64,000 bases of DNA. It comes from JAJRVM01 sp041752115 (GTDB taxonomy: Bacteria; Planctomycetota; Planctomycetia; Pirellulales; Pirellulaceae). Position 1 is the first letter of the stretch. Each line of letters begins with the position of its first letter. The notes below the pieces were generated by a model, which saw only the letters and a program-made list of their open reading frames with translations, had not been told where the DNA came from and did no database searches. This document shows positions 54,950 to 63,858 of the stretch, one piece after another. Made by a program: the position numbers and the translations under genes. The stretch lies in contig JBGSHS010000119.1 in NCBI GenBank assembly GCA_041752115.1, forward strand, positions 62,001 through 126,000, in the 5' to 3' direction.

Positions 54950-57535
54950 ATGTGTGACCAACCGCCGAGCATTGAGACCATCCTGTTGACCGCCATCGAA
55001 ATCGCCGCCGCCGATCGCCAGGCGGCTTATCTGGATAGGGTCTGCAGCGGCCATGCTGGCCTGCGCGCGAGGGTCGAGAAGCTGCTCCGCGCCCATTATC
55101 GTGCCGGGAGTTTTCTGGAACAGCCGGTCGGGGGCGAGCGACCGACCGGGTTCCTGGAAGTGCTGCTCGATACCGAGCGGCTGTCGGGCGCCGCGAACAG
55201 CGAACAGAACGAGCCCTGCCTGGATTTCCTCGAACCGTGCGACGTCCCCGAGCATCTGGGAATGCTCGGACCTTACGAAGTGCTGGAGGTAATCGGACAC
55301 GGCGGAATGGGCGTGGTGTTGCGAGCCCATGATCCCCACTTGGATCGAATCGTGGCCATCAAGGCGCTTGCACCTGCATTTGCCGCGAACCCAACTGGCC
55401 GGAGGCGCTTCCTGCGCGAAGCACGGGCGGCCGCCGCAGTGTGCCATCCGCACGTGGTCATCATTCACGCCGTGGATGAGGCCAACCACACACCGTACCT
55501 GGTGATGGAGTGCATTAACGGACAGTCGTTGCAGGAAAAAATCGATCCGCTCCGCGCGCTGCCGCTGGACGAAGTCCTCCGGATCGGCAGTCAGATCGCG
55601 GAGGGACTCGCGGCGGCACACGAGCAAGGCCTCGTCCACCGGGACATCAAGCCCAGCAACGTGTTGCTGGAACAGCACACGCAGTGGACCAAGATCACCG
55701 ACTTTGGCCTGGCCCGGGCTGTCGACGATGTCGGTATCAGTCACGCCGGACAGGTGTGTGGAACGCCGGAATTCATGTCGCCCGAACAGGCTCAAGGATG
55801 GCCCGTCGACCACCGCAGCGACCTGTTCAGTCTGGGGAGCCTGCTTCACACCATGTGCACAGGCCGCTCCCCCTTCCAGGCCGAGTCGACGTTGGCCACA
55901 CTGCGCCGCGTCTGCGACGATGTGCCACCGCCTGTCCACGAACTCAACCCCACGATCCCAGAGGAACTGTCGGCGATCATCGTTCGACTACTCGCCAAGT
56001 CGCCCGACGAGCGGTATCAAACTGCCGAAGAAGTCGTCGGCTTGCTCGGCCAACTGCTGGCCCGATTGCAGCACGAGGCCGTCGGTACTCTGCGTGTTAC
56101 AGATGATACGATTCCGGATCTACGAAAACAGACCGTGCCGGATTACCGCCTGACACGCTCACCTGCCAGTCGTTCATCACGTCGGCTGTGGGCGGGCGCC
56201 GCGTGGGGACTGCTCGCTCTCTTCACCGGACTGGCAGTGAGTGAAGTTGCCGGTTCCTCGCGACTGCTGGCGACTATCATGGAAATTGCCCAGGGGAGAG
56301 GAACACTGACTGTGGTCAATTATGACCCGGCCGTTTCCGTTCACATCCCGGATCGGAACATCGTGCTCACCGGAGTTTCGCCCAACCCAGTCCGCCTTGT
56401 ATCGGGACAGTACCGACTGAAAGCCACCAGGCACGGGCTGCCGATTTGTCTTGACCGCGACGTGGTGAAGATTCGGCGCGGCAGCCGAGAAGTAGTCCAT
56501 ACGCTGTGCACATCACCCGCGTCCAATGCGGCAGCGACCACAGCCAGTATGCCTCCGCCGCGTGACGCGGCGGCCTGGAAACAGCGTCTGGCGCTCGATG
56601 CGCCTCCACCGGCCGTTGCTCCCTTTAGCGCCGTCGCGGCGAGGAAGTCGCAGGAGGCATGGGCCGACTACCTGGGCGTGCCTCTCCGGCGTGAGGTCGT
56701 CTTGAGCGAAGGCATCACCTTGACGCTGATGCTGGTTCCTCCCGGCGAGTTCCTTCGGGGCGCGCCGCAGGAGGAGATTGATCAACTGGTGCGTTGCGAG
56801 GGTGACGAGAAGATGTGGCGCCAGCGTTTTCCGAACGAGGGACCTCAGCACCTGGTGCGCATCACCCGAGCATTCTATCTCGGTGAATTCGAGGTGACGC
56901 AGCAGCAATACGAGTGCTTGATGAAGCAGAATCCGAGCCGATTCGTCTGTGGCGACTACGGCGATCACCCGCTTACCGGAAAACCGACCGATCGGCTTCC
57001 GGTCGACAACACGACCTGGTTTGACGCCGTTCGTTTCTGTAATGCACTGAGTCGACTGGAGCATCGTGATGCGTACTACACCCTGCAGCAAGACGAAGTG
57101 CTGCTGACCAAGGGAGTGGGCTTTCGCCTGCCGACCGAAGCGGAGTGGGAGTATGCCTGCCGGGCCGGCAGTCTGGAGCGATACTGCTTCGGCACCGGTC
57201 GAGCCACACTCACCGAGTACGCGTGGTTTCGAGACAATGCCATGGGAACGACTCATCCGGTGGGAGAGAAACTGCCCAACAACTTCGGGCTGTTTGACAT
57301 GCACGGCAACATTTGGGAATGGTGCCAGGATCGCTGGGACGCGGCGGCATACTCTCACTCGCCCACCGATGATCCGCAGGTCACCTCGGGGGAAGCCGTG
57401 TACTTGTTCCGCGGTGGCGGGTCCTTCTTCCCCGCGGCACTCCTGCGCGCGACACACCGCGAGGGACACGAGCCGCAGTATCACAGTGCCAGCATCGGCT
57501 TCCGCGTGGCCGCCAGTGTGGCCAGCACGCAGTGA
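54950..57535 (+). CDS. Membrane Ser/Thr kinase with SUMF1/FGE-like C-terminal domain
   Basis: An 861-residue protein with AAGGA eight bases before the ATG. Residues ~1-95 are helical. The kinase domain (~108-375) has GHGGMGVVLRA, Lys138, HRD at 230-232, DFG at 251-253 and CGTPEFMSPEQ. One membrane span lies at ~412-431 (RRLWAGAAWGLLALFTGLAV), then a PEGA-like beta segment (~450-515) and an FGE/SUMF1-fold domain (~590-860: MLVPPGEFLRG, FYLGEFEVTQQQYE, FRLPTEAEWEYACRAG, NIWEWCQDRW). The active-site cysteines that follow RGGS in true formylglycine-generating enzymes are absent (RGGGSFFPAALLRATHR). The outer domain is therefore probably a sensor or binding module. Operon partner of the ECF sigma factor. 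Confidence 0.93.
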   Translation: MCDQPPSIETILLTAIEIAAADRQAAYLDRVCSGHAGLRARVEKLLRAHYRAGSFLEQPVGGERPTGFLEVLLDTERLSGAANSEQNEPCLDFLEPCDVPEHLGMLGPYEVLEVIGHGGMGVVLRAHDPHLDRIVAIKALAPAFAANPTGRRRFLREARAAAAVCHPHVVIIHAVDEANHTPYLVMECINGQSLQEKIDPLRALPLDEVLRIGSQIAEGLAAAHEQGLVHRDIKPSNVLLEQHTQWTKITDFGLARAVDDVGISHAGQVCGTPEFMSPEQAQGWPVDHRSDLFSLGSLLHTMCTGRSPFQAESTLATLRRVCDDVPPPVHELNPTIPEELSAIIVRLLAKSPDERYQTAEEVVGLLGQLLARLQHEAVGTLRVTDDTIPDLRKQTVPDYRLTRSPASRSSRRLWAGAAWGLLALFTGLAVSEVAGSSRLLATIMEIAQGRGTLTVVNYDPAVSVHIPDRNIVLTGVSPNPVRLVSGQYRLKATRHGLPICLDRDVVKIRRGSREVVHTLCTSPASNAAATTASMPPPRDAAAWKQRLALDAPPPAVAPFSAVAARKSQEAWADYLGVPLRREVVLSEGITLTLMLVPPGEFLRGAPQEEIDQLVRCEGDEKMWRQRFPNEGPQHLVRITRAFYLGEFEVTQQQYECLMKQNPSRFVCGDYGDHPLTGKPTDRLPVDNTTWFDAVRFCNALSRLEHRDAYYTLQQDEVLLTKGVGFRLPTEAEWEYACRAGSLERYCFGTGRATLTEYAWFRDNAMGTTHPVGEKLPNNFGLFDMHGNIWEWCQDRWDAAAYSHSPTDDPQVTSGEAVYLFRGGGSFFPAALLRATHREGHEPQYHSASIGFRVAASVASTQ

Positions 57536-57692
57536 CCACATGATGCCACTACAGGCACTGCGAAACGCACCCAGGCAACTGGCCGCCACATCCTCTTCGG
57601 TTCGCCGGCTCCTGCTGTCGGATGCCTGTTTGCGCCATTGATGAGAAGCTGCGGTGGCTGGGAGCGAAGCATCATGAGGCCTCCATGCCCAT

Positions 57693-57838
57693 TTCAAGGT
57701 GTCGTGCTGTACGCCCAAGAGTTCTGCGGGGCCGAGCAGTCCCGACTCCTGTAGCGCGGAGTTCTTCCTAAATACTCGGTACGTGGCCAACGTGTGCCGA
57801 CCGGCAGGGCTGGGCTGGCCTTCCAGCAGCCATTTCGG
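57693..57838 (-). pseudogene. C-terminal relic of a second GH106-type gene
   Basis: After an in-frame TGA (57839-57841) the minus strand reads PKWLLEGQPSPAGR, HTLATYRVFRKNSALQ and ESGLLGPAELLGVQ, which matches the end of GH106-like proteins and the tail of the relic at 34183. The two tails share CAGGAGTCGGGACTGCT exactly but differ elsewhere, so they come from different paralogues. No N-terminal half was found. The original stop codon is lost. Confidence 0.7.
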
Positions 57839-58022
57839 TCAACTCGTGAGCTGACCCTCCGGACTGCCCTGCGAATCGTTCGCCAACTGCTCATCGCCCA
57901 TTCCAGCAGAACATGGACAACTTCAGTTGCACGATGGAGGAACTGGGCCGCTCCCTCGCCAATCCATCACAACATCACGCAGGCGGTCTGATATATTGTC
58001 GCGTAACCGTTCACAGTCCGCT

Positions 58023-58080
58023 AAAGTCGCCTTTCGCTCCGCGAAAGTAGCGATTCTTTCGCGGAGCGAAAGGCGACTTT
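58023..58080. repeat. REPIN-like perfect hairpin, CTTTCGC family
   Basis: A perfect 25-bp inverted repeat (58023-58047 and 58056-58080) with an 8-base loop (tagcgatt). Each arm contains the CTTTCGCTCCGCGAAAG core seen at 24973-25121. It lies in the 1,064-bp gap before the PTS gene; apart from this hairpin and the GH106 relic, no gene was supported there. Confidence 0.9.
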
Positions 58081-58599
58081 CTGGGCCAACTCGCGGCCAA
58101 TTCAACGCCGGTCTGCGAACGGTTATGTTGTCGCCAGCCGGGGCGGACGATATCATGGACGAGCTGTCGATTTCCGCTCGGCGTCGAGGTGGATGCGAGC
58201 GCAGCATGACGTTGAGCCCTGCAACGTGCCATGACGACATCTGCACCCGATCTCAGCTCCTGGCAGGAGAAATGGACGAGTTTTCCAGCACGCACCGGTC
58301 GCGTGGCGAGCAGCTTACTCTGCCCGACGGGCTGGTAGCCTGGGAACTCACCACGTACCACGGTTCGCCCAGCGACGATCTGAAGCATCGCCTCACCGTT
58401 CGATGACAGCCACGAACAGCGTCCGCCCAGCGACCTCATCGGTCGCGAGCAGGACCGGTGGCCAAGAGACCCGAGATGACCCAGAACGCCGTCTAACAGG
58501 AACACCATTTGTGCGGGCCTTCGAGAAGATCCACCAACACTGCAGCATCCTGGCCGCCGGGGCTCACCGCACCACCACGCAGTTTTCGGAGGCCAGGCA

Positions 58600-59847
58600 G
58601 TGAAGGCGCTGACCGGATTGCTCAACCAGTACGTCGTACCGCCGCTGACTGTGCTGAGCGCGAACAGCTACCTGTCCGCTATCCGAGCCGGCATGGTGTC
58701 GATCGTGCCGCTGACCATCATCGGCGGGCTCTTCATGGTCGTCGCCTTCCTGCCGGTCAACGGCTGGGAGGCATTCGTCGAGCCTTACCTTCCGTTGCTG
58801 CAGATCCCGGTCACGGCCACGTTCGGCCTGCTGGCTGTGTTCGTCTGTTTTGCCATCGCATATGACTTCGGCACCCAGCTGAAACAGGAAGCGGTCGTCA
58901 GCGCCAGCATGGCCACGCTCGTCTTCCTGATGATCCAACTCAAGCTCGATGATCAGACACTTTCCATGGAGGGACTGGGATCCCAGGGCCTGTTTACGGC
59001 GATCCTCGTCGCACTCGTAAGTGTGCGGGTGCAGAAGTTCTTCACCGACCAGAACTTGGTCATCCGGCTGCCGAGCAACGTGCCGTCGGTCGTCTATGAG
59101 TCGTTTCTGTCGCTGGTGCCGATGGCCTTTCTCGTTACGGTCTTCTGGCTCATCCGATTCGTGGTCGGGCTGGACATCAATCAGTTGCTGCAGTCGCTGT
59201 TCACGCCGCTGCTGTTCGCGCTCAACACGCTACCTGGCATCCTCGTGTATGCGTTTCTCGTGACGATGCTCTGGTCCATCGGCATCAATGGCGACAACAC
59301 GCTGGACGCCATCGTCGCACCGATCTTTCTGCAGTATCTGGCGGCGAACGTGGAGGCGGCGACGCTGGGTCAACCGCTGCCATACGTGACGGCGCTCGGC
59401 TTCTTCACCAGCTTCGTGAATGTGGGGGGGACCGGCGCCACGATCGCGCTCGCGCTGGTCATGTGGAACTCGGCCGAACCCGGCTATCGTAAGATCAGCC
59501 GCGTGTCGCTCCCGACGCAGGTCTTTGGCATCAACGAACCGATCTTCTTCGGTTTCCCCATTGTGCTCAACCCGATCTTCATGATTCCCTACGTCGCCAA
59601 CGCGATGATTCTCACCACCGGCTCGTTTCTGCTGATGCACTGGGGTTTGATCCAGAAGCCGTTTGTCGGGGTCCCCTGGACGACACCACCCATCATCGGA
59701 CATTACCTCGTTTCCGGTGGTGATTGGCGTGCGGCCGTGTGGGGAGTAGCATCGATTGCGATCGCGATGGCCGTGTACTATCCCTTCGCCAAAGTCGCCG
59801 AACGTCAGCGCCTGCAGGCCGAAGCCACACTCGCCGGAAAAGACTAA
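58600..59847 (+). CDS. PTS EIIC permease, lactose/cellobiose type, orphan
   Basis: A 415-residue polytopic membrane protein from a GTG with GGAGG seven bases upstream. The Lac/Cel EIIC pattern is present: LSAIRAGMVSIVPLTIIGGLFM, WSIGINGDNTLDAIVAPIFLQ, FVNVGGTGATIALALVMWN and the substrate-binding FGINEPIFFGFPIVLNPIFMIPY (Glu313). Such subunits move a beta-disaccharide or chitobiose-like sugar across the inner membrane while EIIB phosphorylates it. No EIIA, EIIB, EI or HPr gene lies in the window. It is either served by components elsewhere or works as a non-phosphorylating transporter. Confidence 0.92.
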   Translation: MKALTGLLNQYVVPPLTVLSANSYLSAIRAGMVSIVPLTIIGGLFMVVAFLPVNGWEAFVEPYLPLLQIPVTATFGLLAVFVCFAIAYDFGTQLKQEAVVSASMATLVFLMIQLKLDDQTLSMEGLGSQGLFTAILVALVSVRVQKFFTDQNLVIRLPSNVPSVVYESFLSLVPMAFLVTVFWLIRFVVGLDINQLLQSLFTPLLFALNTLPGILVYAFLVTMLWSIGINGDNTLDAIVAPIFLQYLAANVEAATLGQPLPYVTALGFFTSFVNVGGTGATIALALVMWNSAEPGYRKISRVSLPTQVFGINEPIFFGFPIVLNPIFMIPYVANAMILTTGSFLLMHWGLIQKPFVGVPWTTPPIIGHYLVSGGDWRAAVWGVASIAIAMAVYYPFAKVAERQRLQAEATLAGKD

Positions 59848-60285
59848 CAGCTGCTCTGCGATCGAAATGACCTGGCGGCCGATTTGTGCCACTGGCTTTG
59901 CCAGTGCTGAAGCGGGAACCAGGCAGGCGAAATCCGGATCGCCTTGCGATACGCGATCCGACGTCGTGCAGGAGACAGCTCTGTGCCGAGCGCACGAGAT
60001 TCCGCGGCCAGGAGCGTGGGTACCGCGGCTAACGGGTCCGCAGGCGGCAGGACGAAACCCCACATCGGGTCCACTGGAGCGGCCAATCACGCGGGTTCTG
60101 CCATCGAAGTTGGCTGGCGGTCACTCAGTGACAGCCATCGGCCGAAGTATGGAAGACAGTCGCCTGGAAAATGTGGTAATCTGAAAGCAAGGCTATGACG
60201 ACAGCAAGCGTTCTCGTCAAGCACGTTCGGCACCGCGATCATCCCGTCACAAGTGAAATCGGTCTCCTCCAGGAACAGCGATATT
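59848..60285. other. Intergenic with one CACTGGC palindrome, no supported gene
   Basis: Short overlapping frames on both strands with no domain. The only structured feature is CACTGGCTTTGCCAGTG at 59890-59906, the same family as the cluster at 53914. Confidence 0.5.
59890..59906. repeat. CACTGGC palindrome, single copy
   Basis: CACTGGC and GCCAGTG separated by TTT, preceded by gtgc as in the copies near 53930. It begins 43 bases after the EIIC stop codon and could act as a 3' hairpin. Confidence 0.8.
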
Positions 60286-60648
60286 ATGGCAAAGCATCGG
60301 ATCTATACCACGAGTTTCGCGAGCGTCTATCCCCACCTGGTTGCCAAGGCAGAGAAGAAAGGACGGACCAAAGCCGAAGTCGATGAGATCATCCGTTGGC
60401 TCACAGGCTACACTCAACGTGCACTGGAAAAACAACTGAAGAACGACACGGACGTCGAAACGTTCTTTGCGGACGCCCCGAAGCCGAATCCTTCACGGTC
60501 CTTGATCAAGGGGGTAGTCTGCGGTGTCCGAGTTGAGGAAATTGAAGAACCGACGATGCGGGAGATCCGTTATCTGGACAAAATGATCGACGAGCTGGCC
60601 AAGGGAAAGACCATGGAGAAGATCCTGCGGAAACCGGCAGACGCTTAA
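60286..60648 (+). CDS. DUF2200 family protein
   Basis: A 120-residue cytoplasmic protein from ATG 60286 (MAKHRIYTTSFASVYPHLV), with AGGA eleven bases upstream; an in-frame ATG 33 bases earlier is less likely. KHRIYTTSFASVYPHLVAKAEKKGRTKAEVDEIIRWLTGY is the DUF2200 hallmark, followed by a partly helical C-terminus (REIRYLDKMIDELAKGKTMEKIL). Full length for the family. Function unknown; a single-gene unit. Confidence 0.92.
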   Translation: MAKHRIYTTSFASVYPHLVAKAEKKGRTKAEVDEIIRWLTGYTQRALEKQLKNDTDVETFFADAPKPNPSRSLIKGVVCGVRVEEIEEPTMREIRYLDKMIDELAKGKTMEKILRKPADA

Positions 60649-61158
60649 TGCCAGAAGCGAAAATGATTTCTGCGAAGGCATACACAGCGTTCATGCAACA
60701 AGTTGGCCCTGGATCGATATCCTAGGCGCACCTGGCACGCGGAGCAGGGGGATAGACCCGTTGACTACCAGAGTAGCTCGGTGTGTCGCCTGCCGATGCT
60801 CCGGTACTGCGACTTCAGGGCGTCCGGCAAGAGCGAGGTTTCGATGCAGTGGGGAGAAGACTTCAGGACGTTTTCCTCTTCGATGGTACCAACCACACTC
60901 GTCCGCTGAGTTACACCAGCCCGCTGACGTCGCTGTCTCTCACGCAATCGCAGAGACAGGGAGATGCTCGAGAATGAGATTTACAGACCATCGGGGATTG
61001 TGAACGACAAAGTCTGCCGGTTGCTCTGTGTCTCTGTGAAACGAGAATGATCCCACGTGAGCGTTGCGCGCGAGCGGGCGGCAACGCCCGACCTAGAACC
61101 AGTGACACAAGGGCCCGCCGTGTGAACGTTAGTGACGAAACGGTAAAGGTGTACGACC
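60649..61158. other. Intergenic, no supported gene
   Basis: Only short frames without domains. It includes the promoter region of the gene at 61159. No member of the repeat families found elsewhere was recognised. Confidence 0.4.
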
Positions 61159-61671
61159 GTGAACGGGAAGAAGTACTTCAAGCTCACACCGGGGGACCTT
61201 CGTGAACATCCCATCTGGGTCCTCGCGATGGACGTAGCGACATTCAGCGATGTGCAAGATGAAGACTGGGACGACGATACGGGCCTGGTTGTCCCGCTGC
61301 CGAGCGACCCTGAGCTCGTCGACCAACTGTTCGATAACTGCATCTGCTATGCCCGAGCCCGCTTCGTTGCGGCTAACGGCCGATCGTTTGTCGGCCTGAT
61401 GAAATGCTGGGGTGGTGAGGAAATCTCGGGGACCCACCCCACAATTGTCACCGACGGAGGTCAAGTCGATTTCTATTGGGGAATCGCCAAGCTTTCCGCC
61501 GAGCAGGTCGCCATCGAATATGAGCGTCTGGAGACGTCGCCTGACGATTTGTTCCCGCTGACATATCAGCCGGACGTTTCACTGCCGGACGGCCCGCCCG
61601 GTGGAATCCTCGAGGGCTTCTATTACCGGGTTTCGCGGGGTAGCGACGAAGAGATCAAGTTCGTCCGCTGA
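61159..61671 (+). CDS. Hypothetical protein, 170 aa
   Basis: A frame from a GTG with AAAGG nine bases upstream. The protein (VNGKKYFKLTPGDLREHPI, WVLAMDVATFSDVQDEDWDD) is acidic, soluble and shows strand-rich segments (RSFVGLMKCWGGEEISGTHP, QVDFYWGIAKLSAEQV). It lacks a signal peptide. No family was recognised, though it has the look of an immunity- or SMI1-like small cytoplasmic protein; that is only an impression. It converges with the GH123-type gene, 25 bp apart. Confidence 0.7.
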   Translation: MNGKKYFKLTPGDLREHPIWVLAMDVATFSDVQDEDWDDDTGLVVPLPSDPELVDQLFDNCICYARARFVAANGRSFVGLMKCWGGEEISGTHPTIVTDGGQVDFYWGIAKLSAEQVAIEYERLETSPDDLFPLTYQPDVSLPDGPPGGILEGFYYRVSRGSDEEIKFVR

Positions 61672-61696
61672 GAGGCGTTGGGACGAGGAACTCGGC

Positions 61697-63433
61697 TCAA
61701 GGCGCCAGTTCGGCGGGTGCAATCCCCGCGCCCTCGATGGCACGTGCCAATCGCGCGCGCCAGCCGTAGATCACGGCCGGGTCGGACGTGTATTCGGTCA
61801 TGCTCTTGGCCACCTGCTCCGGTACGACCAGCGCCTGTCGGGCTTCTGACAGCCACGCGTCCTGTTGGGCACTGCGATGGTCCAAGGACTCGATTTGTCC
61901 CACGAGCGATTCCAGCACTCGCACGTAGGCATAGTCCTCCAGTCCGTCGCGAAAGTTCTCCAAGCGGATCGTCGCCAGCGGCGAACCGCCGGGCCCCACG
62001 CAGGTCCAGGAACCGTCACCATAATACGTCGTCCAGCTGCGAGGGTCCCAGTCGGTGAACGGACCCGAGGTAATTGGTCGCTGCGAGTTCCAGATGCTGA
62101 TCTGATAGTAGAGGAACCCATCAGGACGGTACTTCGCGGTTTGCGCGCCCATCAGCACGCGGCCGTCAATCGCCGGATACTCGACGAACATGTTCGCATG
62201 CGGATGGTGAGGACCGCAACAGATGTACCACCAGACCTGCTTACCGGCCGATCGCGCCAAAGCAGCCAGTTGCTGATCGAATCGAGGGGTGAGCGGGCAG
62301 AAGGCGTCCATCGACTTAATGACCGAATCGGTGCCGAAACTGTGGTCGTAGGTGGTGGTCATGACCAGCGCGCCTGGACACGCCTGCTTGAACTCGGCTG
62401 CCGCGCGTTCCACACCGGGAAACTGATCCGCCGGATGTTCATCGCAGCCGTAGATGTAGGCGTGTTCCAATAGCCCCAACGACTTGGCCTTTTCATAAGC
62501 GTCTTTGATCCGCACCAGCGTGGTTCTCTTCCACTCATTGGCCGCCTCCGGCGTGTCGCCCAGGATGCCGTAGTAGCCAAGGTTGAACATCCCGAGTTGT
62601 CCGCGTTCGTTCAGCCGCTGCAGGATTTCGAAGTCGGGCGTCCAGCCCTCCTGGCCGTACAGACTATCGTAGGTCAGGTAGTAGTCCGCCAGGAAGTCCC
62701 CCCATGCCAACCGCTGCTCGCGCCAAAGATTGACAGGATAGTCCGCCGACTGCCGCCACTCGGCTTGCTCCTTCTGCGATTGCTCTGTCGGATAGTCATG
62801 CGGTGAGAACGTAACCGCCAGCGGCAGCGGAGTTCGGATCGGCACGGCAAACGAATACACTTCAACAGCAAGCTGCAACGTCGCGAGCTGCTCTTCACCC
62901 GCCAGGACGGCGAGAGTGCCCGTATACTTCCCCGGCGGCTGGTCACGTGGTGCACGCACGCGAACCCAGAAGGCCTGCACGTCGCCCGCCGCGATGTCAG
63001 CGTCTGACAGGAAGTCGAGGATTGGGTCGGGCCACCAGCCGACCTGCGACGAACCGTAAGGGGGAACCGCCTGGGTCTGGACATATCCGACCGGCACCGC
63101 CGCGATGTTCGTCGCCGCAAACGATCCTCCTCCATCCCCTCGCAAATCACTCACGTGGATATGCACGCCGCTGAGCGGCTGGGTGCGCGACAGCACCAGG
63201 ATCTGAAAACTCTCCTTCTCGTTGCGTGCCAGGGATACTGTCACCTCGCGGGCTGGCTGCACCTCAGGTGCGCCGGCACGCGGCAGGACCTTCTCCATTG
63301 ATGTGGCGACTCCCACGACCACATCGTCGGGAGCGCCGTCCGCCCACGGACCGCTCGCGCGCACGTCGCTGGTACCGAGCAACATCGCCAGCCAAACAGG
63401 CGTCATGACCAGCCACATACTACGGTAATTCAT
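61697..63433 (-). CDS. Secreted DUF4091 / GH123-like glycoside hydrolase
   Basis: A 578-residue protein with AGGAG seven bases before the ATG and a signal peptide (WLVMTPVWLAMLLGTSDVRA). An N-terminal beta-sandwich (VVGVATSMEKVLPRAGAPEV, VSLARNEKESFQILVLSRTQ) leads into a barrel with LLEHAYIYGCDEHPADQF. The Asp331-Glu332 pair matches the neighbouring Asp/Glu of GH123 N-acetylgalactosaminidases, which use substrate-assisted catalysis. DUF4091 features follow (WTTYYGDGSWTCVGPGGSPL, RLENFRDGLEDYAYVRVLE). Predicted to cleave beta-N-acetylhexosamine-type linkages outside the cytoplasm; the substrate is not proven by sequence. Confidence 0.88.
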   Translation of the reverse strand: MNYRSMWLVMTPVWLAMLLGTSDVRASGPWADGAPDDVVVGVATSMEKVLPRAGAPEVQPAREVTVSLARNEKESFQILVLSRTQPLSGVHIHVSDLRGDGGGSFAATNIAAVPVGYVQTQAVPPYGSSQVGWWPDPILDFLSDADIAAGDVQAFWVRVRAPRDQPPGKYTGTLAVLAGEEQLATLQLAVEVYSFAVPIRTPLPLAVTFSPHDYPTEQSQKEQAEWRQSADYPVNLWREQRLAWGDFLADYYLTYDSLYGQEGWTPDFEILQRLNERGQLGMFNLGYYGILGDTPEAANEWKRTTLVRIKDAYEKAKSLGLLEHAYIYGCDEHPADQFPGVERAAAEFKQACPGALVMTTTYDHSFGTDSVIKSMDAFCPLTPRFDQQLAALARSAGKQVWWYICCGPHHPHANMFVEYPAIDGRVLMGAQTAKYRPDGFLYYQISIWNSQRPITSGPFTDWDPRSWTTYYGDGSWTCVGPGGSPLATIRLENFRDGLEDYAYVRVLESLVGQIESLDHRSAQQDAWLSEARQALVVPEQVAKSMTEYTSDPAVIYGWRARLARAIEGAGIAPAELAP

Positions 63434-63858
63434 CGCGATTCTCCTGGATGTTCAGCAGCCCCTTGCGACTTTTCAAAGTGGTTATTGCACCATTCTCCCC
63501 GAGTCGCACGTGCAAGACAATCAGAGGACCTCGTCTCAAGACCCTTGTACGGGCCGGTTGCTACCCCACTTGTCGGAAGGAGTATCCGCGAAGAACGTCA
63601 TTCTCCGTACCGTGGGTTCGGCGGGCATCGTCCATGAGACGGCACGACTCCAGTTCGAAAGCGAAGTGGCTTGTGCCGCAGCGACGTTCGCGACAAGCCG
63701 CCAGCATTTGACGCGCCGACACTTCAGCCTTATATTCCGGGCTGCTACTATGCCGCCGGATCGGCCCGTGCAACGAATTCGCACGGCGCATACCCGGCGG
63801 CAGAACTACGGGTTCGTCAGTTGGGTCATCACAGAAGAGTAGATACAGGGCGTCACGC
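63434..63858. other. Intergenic, no supported gene
   Basis: Space between two divergent genes; should hold both promoters. Frames here are short, overlapping and domain-free. Confidence 0.4.

Noticed and set aside
56513..57790. 425-codon minus-strand frame
   Set aside because: Most of it is antisense to the FGE-domain kinase. Only its first ~35 codons (57693-57790) are meaningful, as the GH106 relic.
58011..58625. 204-codon minus-strand frame upstream of the EIIC gene
   Set aside because: Includes the REPIN hairpin as codons, has no domain and no ribosome site.
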